Part shown: piece after piece, positions 8,547 to 17,301 of the stretch
Layout of the letters: each line of letters opens with the position of its first letter
Numbering within the stretch: the stretch's first letter is position 1
NCBI GenBank assembly: GCA_035496935.1
Contig: DATJED010000015.1
Coordinates: forward strand, 83,217 to 147,216
Length of the DNA: 64,000 nt
Direction of reading: 5' to 3'
Origin: Pseudopedobacter sp035496935
Lineage (GTDB): Bacteria > Bacteroidota > Bacteroidia > Sphingobacteriales > Sphingobacteriaceae
Notes under the pieces: generated by a model
Told to the model about the DNA's origin: nothing
Databases searched by the model: none
What the model saw: the letters and a program-made list of their open reading frames with translations, nothing else
Program-made: the position numbers and the translations under genes

Positions 8547-8716
8547 ATTTTATAACAAGTTGGTGTGTATTGCAATTGCAACTTATCTTCTTTTGTTCCA
8601 GTTTTTTGCGTAAACTGTCAAAAATTAAATCCCTTTTCTCTTCAGAATACCGAAATCTCTTGGTACTTTTAAATTTTTTCTGTTAGTACCTTCTCTAAAT
8701 TTTTTTTATTGATACA

Positions 8717-11611
8717 ATGTTAAGAGTTGCAACAGATAAACCTTTTAAACTGGTTTATTCATTGGCTAGGCATGATTATTTCGGATTTTTGATTGAACCT
8801 CATATCGTTCAGTTAAATACTGATGGAGGCTTTTCATTAACCCACCAAAGAATTTTTTCACACACCGCCGAAGAATTTAGTCACAGTATTGATGCAACTG
8901 ACGTCAAGCTCATCAAACTTTGCGAAGAGATTGAGCAAGATTACATCATTAAAAAATTCTTTAAAAAACAGGTAAGGGCAACAGAGTTTTTCGCCAAAAG
9001 CTGGGACGATAAATCTTATGATTTTGTTCGTCCGAAGATAGAAAAGAAGCTAGCCGAAATTTTAAAGCTTTTACGAGGAAAAGAGGCTTATGTAATGAGC
9101 AAAGAAGGCTGGCCGGTAGAAAGGCAAGTCCATTTTGCAGAAAAGCCTTCAACTGTTTTGTTCCATTTTAGAAGAAACGAAGAAGAAACCAGGTATTTTC
9201 CAACTATCAAATATCTAGAAAATCGCATCGACTTTATGTTTAAAGATGCGCAGGTAATTACCAATAAGCCCGCTTATTTATTATTGGATGATACACTTTA
9301 CGATTTTGAACAGGATTTGGAAGGGAAAAAATTACAGCCGTTTTTAAACAAACGCTATATCTCCATCCCAAAATCATCAGAGGCTACTTACTTTTCGAAA
9401 TTTGTATCGCCACTGATTGAAAAATACCATGTTTATGCAGAAGGTTTTACCATCAATACCGAAAAACATGAAGCCACACCTATATTAAAAGTTGTTTATG
9501 TAAGTTCTGGAACTTCGGAAATCCAACTTTTCTTTAAATACGGAAAATATACTTTCCCAGCCGGCAGCGATTTGGCAGTTACGGTTCGGATGGAGAAAGA
9601 AGACGACAATTATATTTTTCATAGAATTAAACGCTCTTTAGTTTGGGAAAAAAAGAAACTGGAAGAACTACTGGCGATGGGCTTAAAACAGCAGTCAAGC
9701 CTTTTTGTTCATTTAGAAGTCGTTGGGTTAAACGATGAAATCGATAAATCACTTTCCGTTTTTGATTTCATCAGCGAGCATCACGATGAACTGGTGGCAC
9801 AAGGTTTTGAGTTTGAACAGGATACAAGCGCTAAAAAATACATCATCGGCAGCAGTAAAATTGATTTAGAGATTAACGAAAAAAACGATTGGTTTGATAT
9901 TGAAGCCATCGTTCAGTTTGGCCAATATAAAATTCCGTTTATCCAACTTAAACACCATATCCTCCATAAAAGAAGAGAATTTACTTTGCCAAATGGCGAG
10001 ATTGCGATTATCCCCGAAAAATGGTTTTCGCAATATGGCAATCTGTTAAGTTTTTCTGAGGGCGAAGAGCATTTGCGGTTAAAAAAGCTTCACGTTGGTT
10101 TAGTTCATGATTTTGCCAACAGCGATTTAGCGAATATCACAATGGATAGGAAACTGCAAAAATTAGCCGATTTTGCACATATCGACGAGGTCGCGTCCCC
10201 CGCCCATTTTAAAGGCACATTACGCCCTTATCAAAAAGCCGGTTATGATTGGTTCCATTTTTTACAAAAGTACAATTTTGGGGGCTGTTTGGCTGATGAT
10301 ATGGGTTTGGGGAAAACCATCCAAACTTTAGCTTTGCTGCAAAAAGGCAAAGAAGAACAGGAAGCCCAAGGTATTCACACAACTTCGCTGATTGTTATGC
10401 CCACTTCCTTAATTTACAACTGGATAAACGAGGCAAAAAAGTTTACACCTACGCTTAAAGTTTATACCCATACCGGCACTTTCAGAGAAAAAGACATTGC
10501 CCTTTTTGATAAATACGATGTTGTGATCACCACTTATGGCATCACCCGGGTAGATACGGATTTACTTAGCGAAATGTATTTCCATTATATTATTTTGGAT
10601 GAAAGTCAGAATATAAAGAACCCTTCCTCAAAATCGTTTAAAGCCGTTAAACAGCTTAAGTCCAAACATAAACTCATATTATCCGGCACACCGGTAGAAA
10701 ATACGGTGAACGATTTATGGACGCAAATGTCTTTCATTAATCCGGGTTTATTGGGTTCGCAGACTTTTTTCCAGACCGATTTTGTGCAACCGATAGAAAA
10801 GAAAAAAGACGAGGAAAAAGCGCAGAAATTACAGGTTTTAATCAAGCCTTTTGTGATGCGCCGCACTAAAGAACAAGTTGCTACGGAACTTCCTCCAAAA
10901 ACAGAAAACCTGTTTTACAGCAAAATGAGCGAGGAACAGCTGGATATTTATGAAAAAACAAAATCAGAATACCGCAACGAATTGCTGAAATCCATTGAAA
11001 CCGGAGATTACCATAAATCGCCGATACAGATGTTGCAGGGATTAACCAAACTACGTCAAATCGCTAACCATCCTTTTATGGTGGATGAAGATTATGAAGG
11101 CGATTCGGGCAAATTTGAGGATGTAATTCACAAGCTGGAAAGCGTTGTAGAAGCCGGGCATAAAGTGTTGATTTTCTCGCAGTTTGTAAAACAGTTGGAT
11201 ATTTATCGCAAATATTTTGATAAAAACCACATCAATTACTCTTATCTGGATGGCAGTACGCAAAACCGCGGAAAAGTGGTGGAAGAATTTAAAAGCGAAG
11301 ATCACATTCAAATTTTCCTGATTTCTTTGAAAGCTGGGGGTGTGGGTTTAAACCTTACCGAAGCCGATTATGTTTTTATTTTAGATCCGTGGTGGAATCC
11401 GGCGGTAGAACAGCAGGCTATCGACAGAACGCACCGTATCGGGCAAACCAAAAATGTTTTTATTTATAAATTCATTACAAAAGACACTGTAGAGGAAAAA
11501 ATTCTCGCCTTGCAAAACAAAAAAATGAGAGTCGCTAAAAGTTTGATTACAACAGAAGACAGTTTTATAAAATCGTTAACAGAGGCAGATATTAAGGAGA
11601 TTTTGGCTTAG
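8717..11611 (+). CDS. SNF2/RapA-type DEAD/DEAH helicase
   Basis: ATP-dependent DNA translocase of 964 residues. The N-terminal 480 residues form a divergent accessory region; the SNF2 core follows: Walker A DDMGLGKTIQ (about 525-534), helicase motif II as DESQ (about 628), SGTPVEN (about 655), then the C-terminal helicase domain with SLKAGGVGLNLTEADYVF and QQAIDRTHRIGQTK (about 870-915). The Q in DESQ is a variant often seen in bacterial SNF2 proteins. No restriction or phage-defence partner lies nearby, so a general role in transcription or chromosome upkeep is likelier. Confidence 0.92.
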   Translation: MLRVATDKPFKLVYSLARHDYFGFLIEPHIVQLNTDGGFSLTHQRIFSHTAEEFSHSIDATDVKLIKLCEEIEQDYIIKKFFKKQVRATEFFAKSWDDKSYDFVRPKIEKKLAEILKLLRGKEAYVMSKEGWPVERQVHFAEKPSTVLFHFRRNEEETRYFPTIKYLENRIDFMFKDAQVITNKPAYLLLDDTLYDFEQDLEGKKLQPFLNKRYISIPKSSEATYFSKFVSPLIEKYHVYAEGFTINTEKHEATPILKVVYVSSGTSEIQLFFKYGKYTFPAGSDLAVTVRMEKEDDNYIFHRIKRSLVWEKKKLEELLAMGLKQQSSLFVHLEVVGLNDEIDKSLSVFDFISEHHDELVAQGFEFEQDTSAKKYIIGSSKIDLEINEKNDWFDIEAIVQFGQYKIPFIQLKHHILHKRREFTLPNGEIAIIPEKWFSQYGNLLSFSEGEEHLRLKKLHVGLVHDFANSDLANITMDRKLQKLADFAHIDEVASPAHFKGTLRPYQKAGYDWFHFLQKYNFGGCLADDMGLGKTIQTLALLQKGKEEQEAQGIHTTSLIVMPTSLIYNWINEAKKFTPTLKVYTHTGTFREKDIALFDKYDVVITTYGITRVDTDLLSEMYFHYIILDESQNIKNPSSKSFKAVKQLKSKHKLILSGTPVENTVNDLWTQMSFINPGLLGSQTFFQTDFVQPIEKKKDEEKAQKLQVLIKPFVMRRTKEQVATELPPKTENLFYSKMSEEQLDIYEKTKSEYRNELLKSIETGDYHKSPIQMLQGLTKLRQIANHPFMVDEDYEGDSGKFEDVIHKLESVVEAGHKVLIFSQFVKQLDIYRKYFDKNHINYSYLDGSTQNRGKVVEEFKSEDHIQIFLISLKAGGVGLNLTEADYVFILDPWWNPAVEQQAIDRTHRIGQTKNVFIYKFITKDTVEEKILALQNKKMRVAKSLITTEDSFIKSLTEADIKEILA

Positions 11612-11669
11612 GGGTTTTGCTTTAGAATAAGTCTGAATGTGTGCCAGTTCTTACTAATTCAATTATTCC

Positions 11670-11819
11670 CTATTTATCTGCTATTTTTCTTAAAAGCTCG
11701 ATTTGTTCTTGCTTAAGTTTTTGACTTTTACGGAAATAGCGAAATATCACAAAAATAATCGTTACGGGTATTGCTAACGCAATTAGGATTAAAATTATTT
11801 CTGGTGCACCAAGACCCAT
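11670..11819 (-). CDS. small single-pass membrane peptide (49 residues)
   Basis: The ATG at 11817-11819 opens a 49-codon frame ending at TAG (11670-11672). The product begins MGLGAPEIILILIALAIPVT, has one strongly hydrophobic helix (residues 7-27) and a basic, coiled-coil-like tail (RYFRKSQKLKQEQ...). The layout resembles the first helix of TatA-type or other small phage-shock-like membrane proteins, but it is too short to assign. It occupies much of the gap between the helicase gene and leuS, on the opposite strand. Codon use and the sharp amphipathic pattern make chance unlikely. Confidence 0.65.
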   Translation of the reverse strand: MGLGAPEIILILIALAIPVTIIFVIFRYFRKSQKLKQEQIELLRKIADK

Positions 11820-11992
11820 ATCAATAATATTTAGATTAAATGTTTTTAAAGTTAGAAAAATATAACATATTTTTCAACTATCCAATATAAAAGACATTCG
11901 TACTTTAAGTTCTCGACTTAATTTGCGTTAACGACAAAAACGATCCTTTTTTGCATTAGCCATTTGCAGATTATAAAAAATATTTAGTGAAT

Positions 11993-12048
11993 GGCGTGTT
12001 AAAACGCCCAAATAATCTCATTTCACCAGTTTTCTAAATAAAAACTGG
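11993..12048 (+). promoter_or_regulatory. two consecutive hairpins in the leuS leader
   Basis: GGCGT (11993-11997) pairs with ACGCC (12004-12008), and CCAGTTTT (12026-12033) pairs with AAAACTGG (12041-12048). Both lie in the 90 bases before the leuS ATG. The second is followed by TTGGCTGGGTTT, which does not form a strong T tract. No T-box features are seen. The rest of 11820-12098 is AT-rich with nothing else recognised. Confidence 0.35.
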
Positions 12049-12098
12049 TTGGCTGGGTTTAAATTTTTATTTTCGCTCTTATATCATAAATCGTAAAA

Positions 12099-15017
12099 AT
12101 GGATTATCAATTTAAGCAGATAGAGAAGGATTGGCAAAAATTTTGGGCACAGCACTCAACTTTTAAAGCAGAAGTAGATGAAAGCAAGCCAAAATATTAT
12201 GTTTTAGATATGTTCCCTTATCCAAGTGGCGCCGGTTTACATGTTGGACATCCGCTGGGTTATATTGCTTCTGATATTTTTGCGAGATATAAAAGATTAA
12301 AAGGTTTTAATGTTTTGCACCCAATGGGTTACGATTCTTTCGGTTTACCGGCAGAACAATATGCGATACAAACTGGTCAGCACCCGGCAAAAACAACCGA
12401 AACCAACATCAACAGATACCGCGAACAGTTAGATAACCTTGGCTTTTCCTTTGATTGGAGCAAGGAAGTACGCACCAGTTCGCCAGAATATTACAAGTGG
12501 ACACAGTGGATTTTTATGCAATTATTCAACTCGTGGTATAACAAAGAAACCGACAAAGCCGAGCATATTTCTACATTGATTGAGAAGCTGGAAACCATCC
12601 CGGCAACGGAGATTAATGCAGTTTGTGATGAGGATGTTTTACCGTTATTACCGAGCGATTGGAGCACCATGACCGCCGAAGAAAAGCAGGCAGAATTGTT
12701 AAAATACCGCTTAACATTCTTAAAGGAAAGTACGGTAAACTGGTGCCCTGCATTGGGAACTGTTTTAGCGAATGATGAAGTAAAAGATGGCTTCAGCGAA
12801 CGTGGCGGACATCCGGTTGAGCAAAAGAAAATGATGCAGTGGAGTATGCGAATTACCGCTTACGCCGAAAGACTACTACAAGGCTTAAACGATATCGACT
12901 GGCCAGAACCGTTGAAAGAAATGCAACGCAACTGGATCGGCAAAAGTGTTGGAGCGATGGTGAAATTCGAACTAGAGAAGCAAGATTCAAGTATCAAGAA
13001 CCAAGATTCCTATATCGAGGTTTTTACAACTCGAGTTGACACCCTTTACGGCGTTTCATTTTTAGCAATCGCTCCAGAACATGAACTTGTTGCGTCTTTA
13101 ACCACTCCACAACAAAAAGCAGATATCGATGCCTATATTTTAGCGACAAAAAAGAAAAGCGAGTTAGACCGTATGTCTGATGTTAAAACTGTTTCCGGTG
13201 CTTTTACCGGCAGTTACGCGATTAATCCTTTGAGTGGCGAAAAAGTACCGGTTTGGATTGCTGATTATGTTTTAGCAGGTTACGGAACAGGTGCGGTAAT
13301 GGCGGTTCCGTCCGGAGATCAACGCGATTATTTATTTGCACAACATTTCAATTTACCCATCATCCAAATTTTGGATGCACAGGTTTGCGATAAGGAAGCC
13401 GACCCAACTAAAGAGGGGGCTTACATCAATTCGGGAATCATCAACGGATTAGGCTATAAGGAAGCCACGCAAAAAATAATCGAAGCCTTAGAAGAAAAAG
13501 GAATGGGTTATGCCAAAATAAATTACCGTATGCGTGATGCCATTTTTGGTCGCCAACGCTATTGGGGCGAGCCGGTTCCGGTTTATTTTAAAAACGGGTT
13601 GCCTTATTTATTGCAAGAGGAAGAATTGCCGTTGCTTTTGCCGGAGGTTGATAAATATTTACCAACAGAAAGTGGCGAACCGCCTTTAGGCCGAGCAAAA
13701 GACTGGAAATACCAAGACGAATACGAGTACGAATTAAGCACCATGCCAGGTTGGGCCGGTAGCAGTTGGTATTGGTACCGTTACATGGATGCTAAAAATG
13801 ATTCCGCTTTCGCTGATAAAGACAAAATTGCTTATTGGAAAGATGTGGATTTGTACATCGGCGGTAATGAACATGCAACCGGACATTTATTATATAGCCG
13901 TTTCTGGAATAAGTTTTTGAAAGATTTAGGTTATGTAGTTGAGGAAGAACCTTTCAAAAAACTGATTAACCAAGGGATGATTCAGGGAAGGAGTAATTTT
14001 GTTTTAAAGTTGAATTATTATTCAGGTGATAAGTTTGAAACTTTAAATGATTTTCCAATTTATATATCATCTAATTTATCTAAATCGTTGTTAAACGGTA
14101 CATTATCATTAGAAGATTTAAAAGCGAAAATCGCATCACAATTTGGGAAGGAATATTTAGAAAAAATTAATATTTCGGGATACGGAGGTGTTTCAGGATT
14201 TCATGTGGATGTAAACATAGTTGAAAATGATATCCTTGATGTAGAAAAGTTTAAAAGTTGGAGAGAGGAGAACAAAGGTGCGAGATTCTTAACAGAAGAT
14301 GGAAAGTATATTTGCCATAGCGAAGTAGAAAAAATGTCCAAATCTAAATTCAACGTGGTTAACCCCGATGATTTGGTAGAACGTTACGGCGCTGACACTT
14401 TGCGGATGTACGAAATGTTTTTAGGTCCGTTGGAGCAAAGCAAACCTTGGAATACCAACGGTATTGAAGGCGTTTTTAAATTCCTGAGAAAATTCTGGAA
14501 GCTTTTCCATGACGACGCATTCAATTTCTCTGTTTCTGATGAAGCACCAACAAAAGCAGAGCTAAAAGCCCTGCACAAAATCATCAAAAAGGTAGAAGAA
14601 GATATCGAACGTTTTTCTTTCAATACATCGGTTTCCAGCTTTATGATCGCCGTTAATGAACTAACAGATTTAAAATGCAACAAAAGAGCAATTTTGCAAG
14701 AAATGGTGGTTCTGCTTTCCCCGTACGCACCGCATATTACAGAAGAACTTTGGAAATTGCTGGGCAACCAAGAAGGAACACTTTCTTATGCCAAATTCCC
14801 AGTATTTAATCCAGCATATTTGATAGAAAACGAGTTCTCTTATCCGGTATCCATCAACGGAAAGACAAAAATGAACTTATTGCTTTCACTGGCTTTAGAA
14901 CCTGCAGATGTTGAAAAAGAAGTAATGGCAAACGAGCAAGTTTTAAAATATCTGGACGGTAAAGCACCTAAAAAAGTTATTGTTGTAAAAGGACGTATTA
15001 TTAATTTGGTTGTTTAG
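12099..15017 (+). CDS. leuS: leucyl-tRNA synthetase
   Basis: Charges tRNA-Leu. At 972 residues it is slightly long for the bacterial enzyme. Motifs: HIGH as HVGH (residues 48-51) after FPYPSGAGL, editing domain threonine-rich region FTTRVDTLYG (about 306-315), the tRNA-binding GRQRYWGEPVP, and KMSKS at about 744-748. Two inserts are visible: one of roughly ten residues (about 294-304) at the entry to the editing domain, encoded by a short repetitive sequence, and one of about 110 residues before KMSKS, which is common in Bacteroidota LeuRS. The frame is intact. Confidence 0.96.
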   Translation: MDYQFKQIEKDWQKFWAQHSTFKAEVDESKPKYYVLDMFPYPSGAGLHVGHPLGYIASDIFARYKRLKGFNVLHPMGYDSFGLPAEQYAIQTGQHPAKTTETNINRYREQLDNLGFSFDWSKEVRTSSPEYYKWTQWIFMQLFNSWYNKETDKAEHISTLIEKLETIPATEINAVCDEDVLPLLPSDWSTMTAEEKQAELLKYRLTFLKESTVNWCPALGTVLANDEVKDGFSERGGHPVEQKKMMQWSMRITAYAERLLQGLNDIDWPEPLKEMQRNWIGKSVGAMVKFELEKQDSSIKNQDSYIEVFTTRVDTLYGVSFLAIAPEHELVASLTTPQQKADIDAYILATKKKSELDRMSDVKTVSGAFTGSYAINPLSGEKVPVWIADYVLAGYGTGAVMAVPSGDQRDYLFAQHFNLPIIQILDAQVCDKEADPTKEGAYINSGIINGLGYKEATQKIIEALEEKGMGYAKINYRMRDAIFGRQRYWGEPVPVYFKNGLPYLLQEEELPLLLPEVDKYLPTESGEPPLGRAKDWKYQDEYEYELSTMPGWAGSSWYWYRYMDAKNDSAFADKDKIAYWKDVDLYIGGNEHATGHLLYSRFWNKFLKDLGYVVEEEPFKKLINQGMIQGRSNFVLKLNYYSGDKFETLNDFPIYISSNLSKSLLNGTLSLEDLKAKIASQFGKEYLEKINISGYGGVSGFHVDVNIVENDILDVEKFKSWREENKGARFLTEDGKYICHSEVEKMSKSKFNVVNPDDLVERYGADTLRMYEMFLGPLEQSKPWNTNGIEGVFKFLRKFWKLFHDDAFNFSVSDEAPTKAELKALHKIIKKVEEDIERFSFNTSVSSFMIAVNELTDLKCNKRAILQEMVVLLSPYAPHITEELWKLLGNQEGTLSYAKFPVFNPAYLIENEFSYPVSINGKTKMNLLLSLALEPADVEKEVMANEQVLKYLDGKAPKKVIVVKGRIINLVV
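12981..13009 (+). repeat. short CAAGATTC/TCAAGAACCAAGA repeat inserted within leuS
   Basis: A run made of CAAGATTCAAG, TATCAAG and AACCAAGATTC lies inside leuS and encodes KQDSSIKNQDS-like residues where other LeuRS proteins are shorter. I recall similar AAGAATCAAGAACCAAGA units scattered in Pedobacter-type genomes. No second copy is present in this window. Confidence 0.45.
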
Positions 15018-15038
15018 CTTATTACAAAACGCACAAAA

Positions 15039-15073
15039 AAAGCCTGCTTCAATTTTATTTGAAGCAGGCTTTC
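15039..15073. terminator. bidirectional terminator between leuS and the DUF4197 gene
   Basis: AAAGCCTGCTTCAA and TTGAAGCAGGCTTT form a perfect long stem with a short loop, with A residues before and T residues after. It sits between two convergent genes and can serve both. Confidence 0.88.
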
Positions 15074-15086
15074 TAATAAAAATTGT

Positions 15087-15827
15087 TTATTTCCCTTTCT
15101 GCTGATCTGCATAAGCAAAAACCTTTTGCAACAACGAAGTGCTTCTAGCGCTTAAATTTTCCCTAATTTTTAGTTCTTCTTTAGCAACCTCTATAAACAT
15201 ACCGTCAATAGCTTGGTCTGTTACGTAACCTGTTAAATCGGTATTTATAGGTTTAACTAAAGGCAGTTTATTATAGGTTTTTGTAACATCGCCCCAATAT
15301 TTTGTAGCGCCAACTTTGCTCAAACTGTTGCTAATTATCGGGCGAAACTTATCTGCCAATGCAACACTTGTGGTTCTTTTAAAATAAAGCGTAGCCGCAT
15401 CTTGCTGGCCTAACAAAATGCCTGTAACATCCTGAAAGCTCATTTGTTTAATGGCATTTACAAAAATAGGTTTCGCTTCTTTTGCGGCATCTTCCGCCGC
15501 CCTGTTTAAACTGGTGATTACGTTATCGCATAAGCTATTTAAACCTATTGCCCTTAATGCGTTTTCCACTTTTTTTGCCTCTTCCGGAAAAAATATTTTT
15601 ACGGCCAAATTGCCCAAATAACCGTCTTTTGCAGATAAGCGCTGAGTGCTATAATTAGTACCAAACTCCAAAGCTTGTTTTAAGCCAAGGCTAATCTCTG
15701 TATTTGATGGAGTACCTAAAGCTTGGTTAAGTACGCCACCGTACTGCCCTGCATATTGATTTAGCGTATCACAACTTGATAAAATAAGTGTGGAAGAAAT
15801 TATGGTGATTATGGCTAATTTTTTCAT
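15087..15827 (-). CDS. DUF4197 domain lipoprotein
   Basis: Predicted lipoprotein of 246 residues: MKKLAIITIISSTLILSSC with the lipobox cysteine at residue 19. The body matches the DUF4197 pattern as I know it: SLGLKQALEFGTNYS, FPEEAKKVENALRAIG, an AAEDAAKEAKPIF helix and ILLGQQDAATLYFKRTT followed by a C-terminal DQAIDGMFIEVAKEE segment. The function of DUF4197 is not established. The protein is probably held in the periplasm by a lipid anchor. It is monocistronic and convergent with leuS. Confidence 0.85.
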   Translation of the reverse strand: MKKLAIITIISSTLILSSCDTLNQYAGQYGGVLNQALGTPSNTEISLGLKQALEFGTNYSTQRLSAKDGYLGNLAVKIFFPEEAKKVENALRAIGLNSLCDNVITSLNRAAEDAAKEAKPIFVNAIKQMSFQDVTGILLGQQDAATLYFKRTTSVALADKFRPIISNSLSKVGATKYWGDVTKTYNKLPLVKPINTDLTGYVTDQAIDGMFIEVAKEELKIRENLSARSTSLLQKVFAYADQQKGK

Positions 15828-15969
15828 CTGTTTTTTTAAATAGTTGACAACAATATTGCCAAATCAAGAATTAAAAGTTTTGTAACTGCAAAAGCAATTT
15901 ACAGACAAAGAAAAAGAATATTATTAAAAACATTCTTTTTGAATCAAGAAAAAATAATAGTTTCATCTT

Positions 15970-16659
15970 ATGAACAGGATTGATAGACTTTTTGGAATTT
16001 CAACAATGCTACAATCAAACCGTTTTACTTCAGCCGAAAAGATTTCCGAAAAATTCAATATTAGTCTGCGCACCGTTTATCGCGATTTAAAATCGTTAAA
16101 CGAGCAGGGAATTCCGATTTGTTTTGCGCCACAAAAAGGATATTATTTGGTAAATGGTTATTTTTTGCCTCCAATCAGTTTTAATTTAGAAGAAGCCAAT
16201 GCACTTATTTTAGTCGAACATCTTTTAAACGCCTTTAGCGATAAATCTATTCAAAACCATTATCAATCTGCTTTGCAGAAAGTTAAATCTGTGCTTAAAC
16301 CATCGCAGAAAGAGAAAATAGAATCGCTGGCAGAAAAAATAAAGTTTCAGATACCAGAGCGGTTGACTAATGATTACGAACATCTTTCATTCATACAAAC
16401 GGCCATCCTCACCAAAAACCTGTTGCAATTTGATTATCAGAACGCTAAAGAAGAAACTAGCCAGAGGAAAGTGGAATGCATCGGTCTGATTTTTTATGCT
16501 TTTAGTTGGCACTTAATTGGTTGGTGTCATCTCAGAAATGATTATCGGGATTTTAAAGTTTCAAGGATGACCAATATCAAAGTTTTAAATGAACCTTTTG
16601 TGAAGGATGACCATATTGCCGTTGCAGATTACATGAAGTTATTGCCTGTTGCTTTTTAA
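15970..16659 (+). CDS. YafY-type transcriptional regulator (HTH_11 + WYL)
   Basis: DNA-binding regulator of 229 residues. The N-terminal winged helix contains RFTSAEKISEKFNISLRTVY and RDLKSLNEQGIPI (about residues 18-50). The C-terminal WYL domain is recognisable by FYAFSWHLIGWCHLRNDYRD and FKVSRMTNI (about 175-205). This is shorter than many WYL regulators (about 300), with no long C-terminal extension. WYL domains sense ligands such as nucleic acids or nucleotides. The next gene encodes a DinB protein, and the palindrome between them is a natural candidate operator. Confidence 0.9.
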   Translation: MNRIDRLFGISTMLQSNRFTSAEKISEKFNISLRTVYRDLKSLNEQGIPICFAPQKGYYLVNGYFLPPISFNLEEANALILVEHLLNAFSDKSIQNHYQSALQKVKSVLKPSQKEKIESLAEKIKFQIPERLTNDYEHLSFIQTAILTKNLLQFDYQNAKEETSQRKVECIGLIFYAFSWHLIGWCHLRNDYRDFKVSRMTNIKVLNEPFVKDDHIAVADYMKLLPVAF

Positions 16660-16685
16660 CTTTATTCCTAAAATTTTATTTTTTT

Positions 16686-16705
16686 ACTGACATAGGGTTG
16701 TCAGT
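16686..16705. promoter_or_regulatory. palindromic candidate operator ACTGACA-N6-TGTCAGT
   Basis: Perfect 7-base arms ACTGACA (16686-16692) and TGTCAGT (16699-16705) separated by 6 bases lie 38 bases before the DinB-family ATG, just after the WYL regulator gene. The symmetry and spacing suit a dimeric regulator; the obvious candidate is the WYL protein itself. Confidence 0.5.
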
Positions 16706-16742
16706 GGCGCTTTATTTCTTTGTGTAAACAAATCTTAATAAA

Positions 16743-17243
16743 ATGGAATCTATAACAAAATTATTAGCCAAAGAGCTTGAGCAGGAAGCCAACACCACCA
16801 GAAAAATGTTGTCAATTGTTCCGAATGACAAATACAGCTGGAAACCTCACGAAAAAAGTATGGTAATGAAAAGTCTGGTGACGCATATTGCCGACTTACC
16901 ATCGTGGCCAGAACTTATCTTGAGAACAACAGAGCTGGATTTTGCAAACAATACGCATCAGATTGATGATGTAAATAATACTGTTGCCTTGATTGATTTT
17001 TTTGACCGCTCGGTTGAAAAATCACTAAATGCTTTAGAAAACGCAAAAGTTGAGGCCTTGGATGAAATGTGGACTTTAAGAAGTGGCGATCAAATTTTTA
17101 GCACAGATACAAAATATGAAGTGATTAGAATGAGCATTGCACAACAAATTCATCACCGGGCGCAACTGGGCGTTTATTTAAGGTTGTTAAACATCCCAAT
17201 TCCAGGTAGTTATGGGCCAAGTGCCGACGACCAAACTTTTTAA
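16743..17243 (+). CDS. DinB family protein
   Basis: Predicted four-helix-bundle protein of 166 residues of the DinB/YfiT superfamily. Histidines that would form the metal triad are present: H in LVTHIADLPSW (about residue 47) and two in QQIHHRAQLGVYLRL (about 138-142). DinB-like proteins are often damage-induced and some are thiol-dependent S-transferases; the substrate here is unknown. It follows the WYL regulator by 83 bases and is probably its target. Confidence 0.85.
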   Translation: MESITKLLAKELEQEANTTRKMLSIVPNDKYSWKPHEKSMVMKSLVTHIADLPSWPELILRTTELDFANNTHQIDDVNNTVALIDFFDRSVEKSLNALENAKVEALDEMWTLRSGDQIFSTDTKYEVIRMSIAQQIHHRAQLGVYLRLLNIPIPGSYGPSADDQTF

Positions 17244-17250
17244 TGAACAA

Positions 17251-17276
17251 AAGAGGAGCTTAAAACTGCTCCTCTT
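17251..17276. terminator. terminator between convergent DinB and VWA genes
   Basis: Perfect 9-base arms AAGAGGAGC (17251-17259) and GCTCCTCTT (17268-17276) with an 8-base loop lie 8 bases after the DinB stop and 26 bases past the VWA stop on the other strand. Confidence 0.7.
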
Positions 17277-17301
17277 ATCATATCAAGCGTCAAAAACTAT
17301 T

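Noticed and set aside
8717..11611. SNF2 helicase as part of a phage-defence island
   Set aside because: No nuclease, methyltransferase, integrase or other defence gene lies next to it; neighbours are housekeeping genes.
11820..12098. T-box riboswitch before leuS
   Set aside because: No stem I specifier pattern, no UGGN-type antiterminator bulge and no terminator; only two short hairpins are seen.
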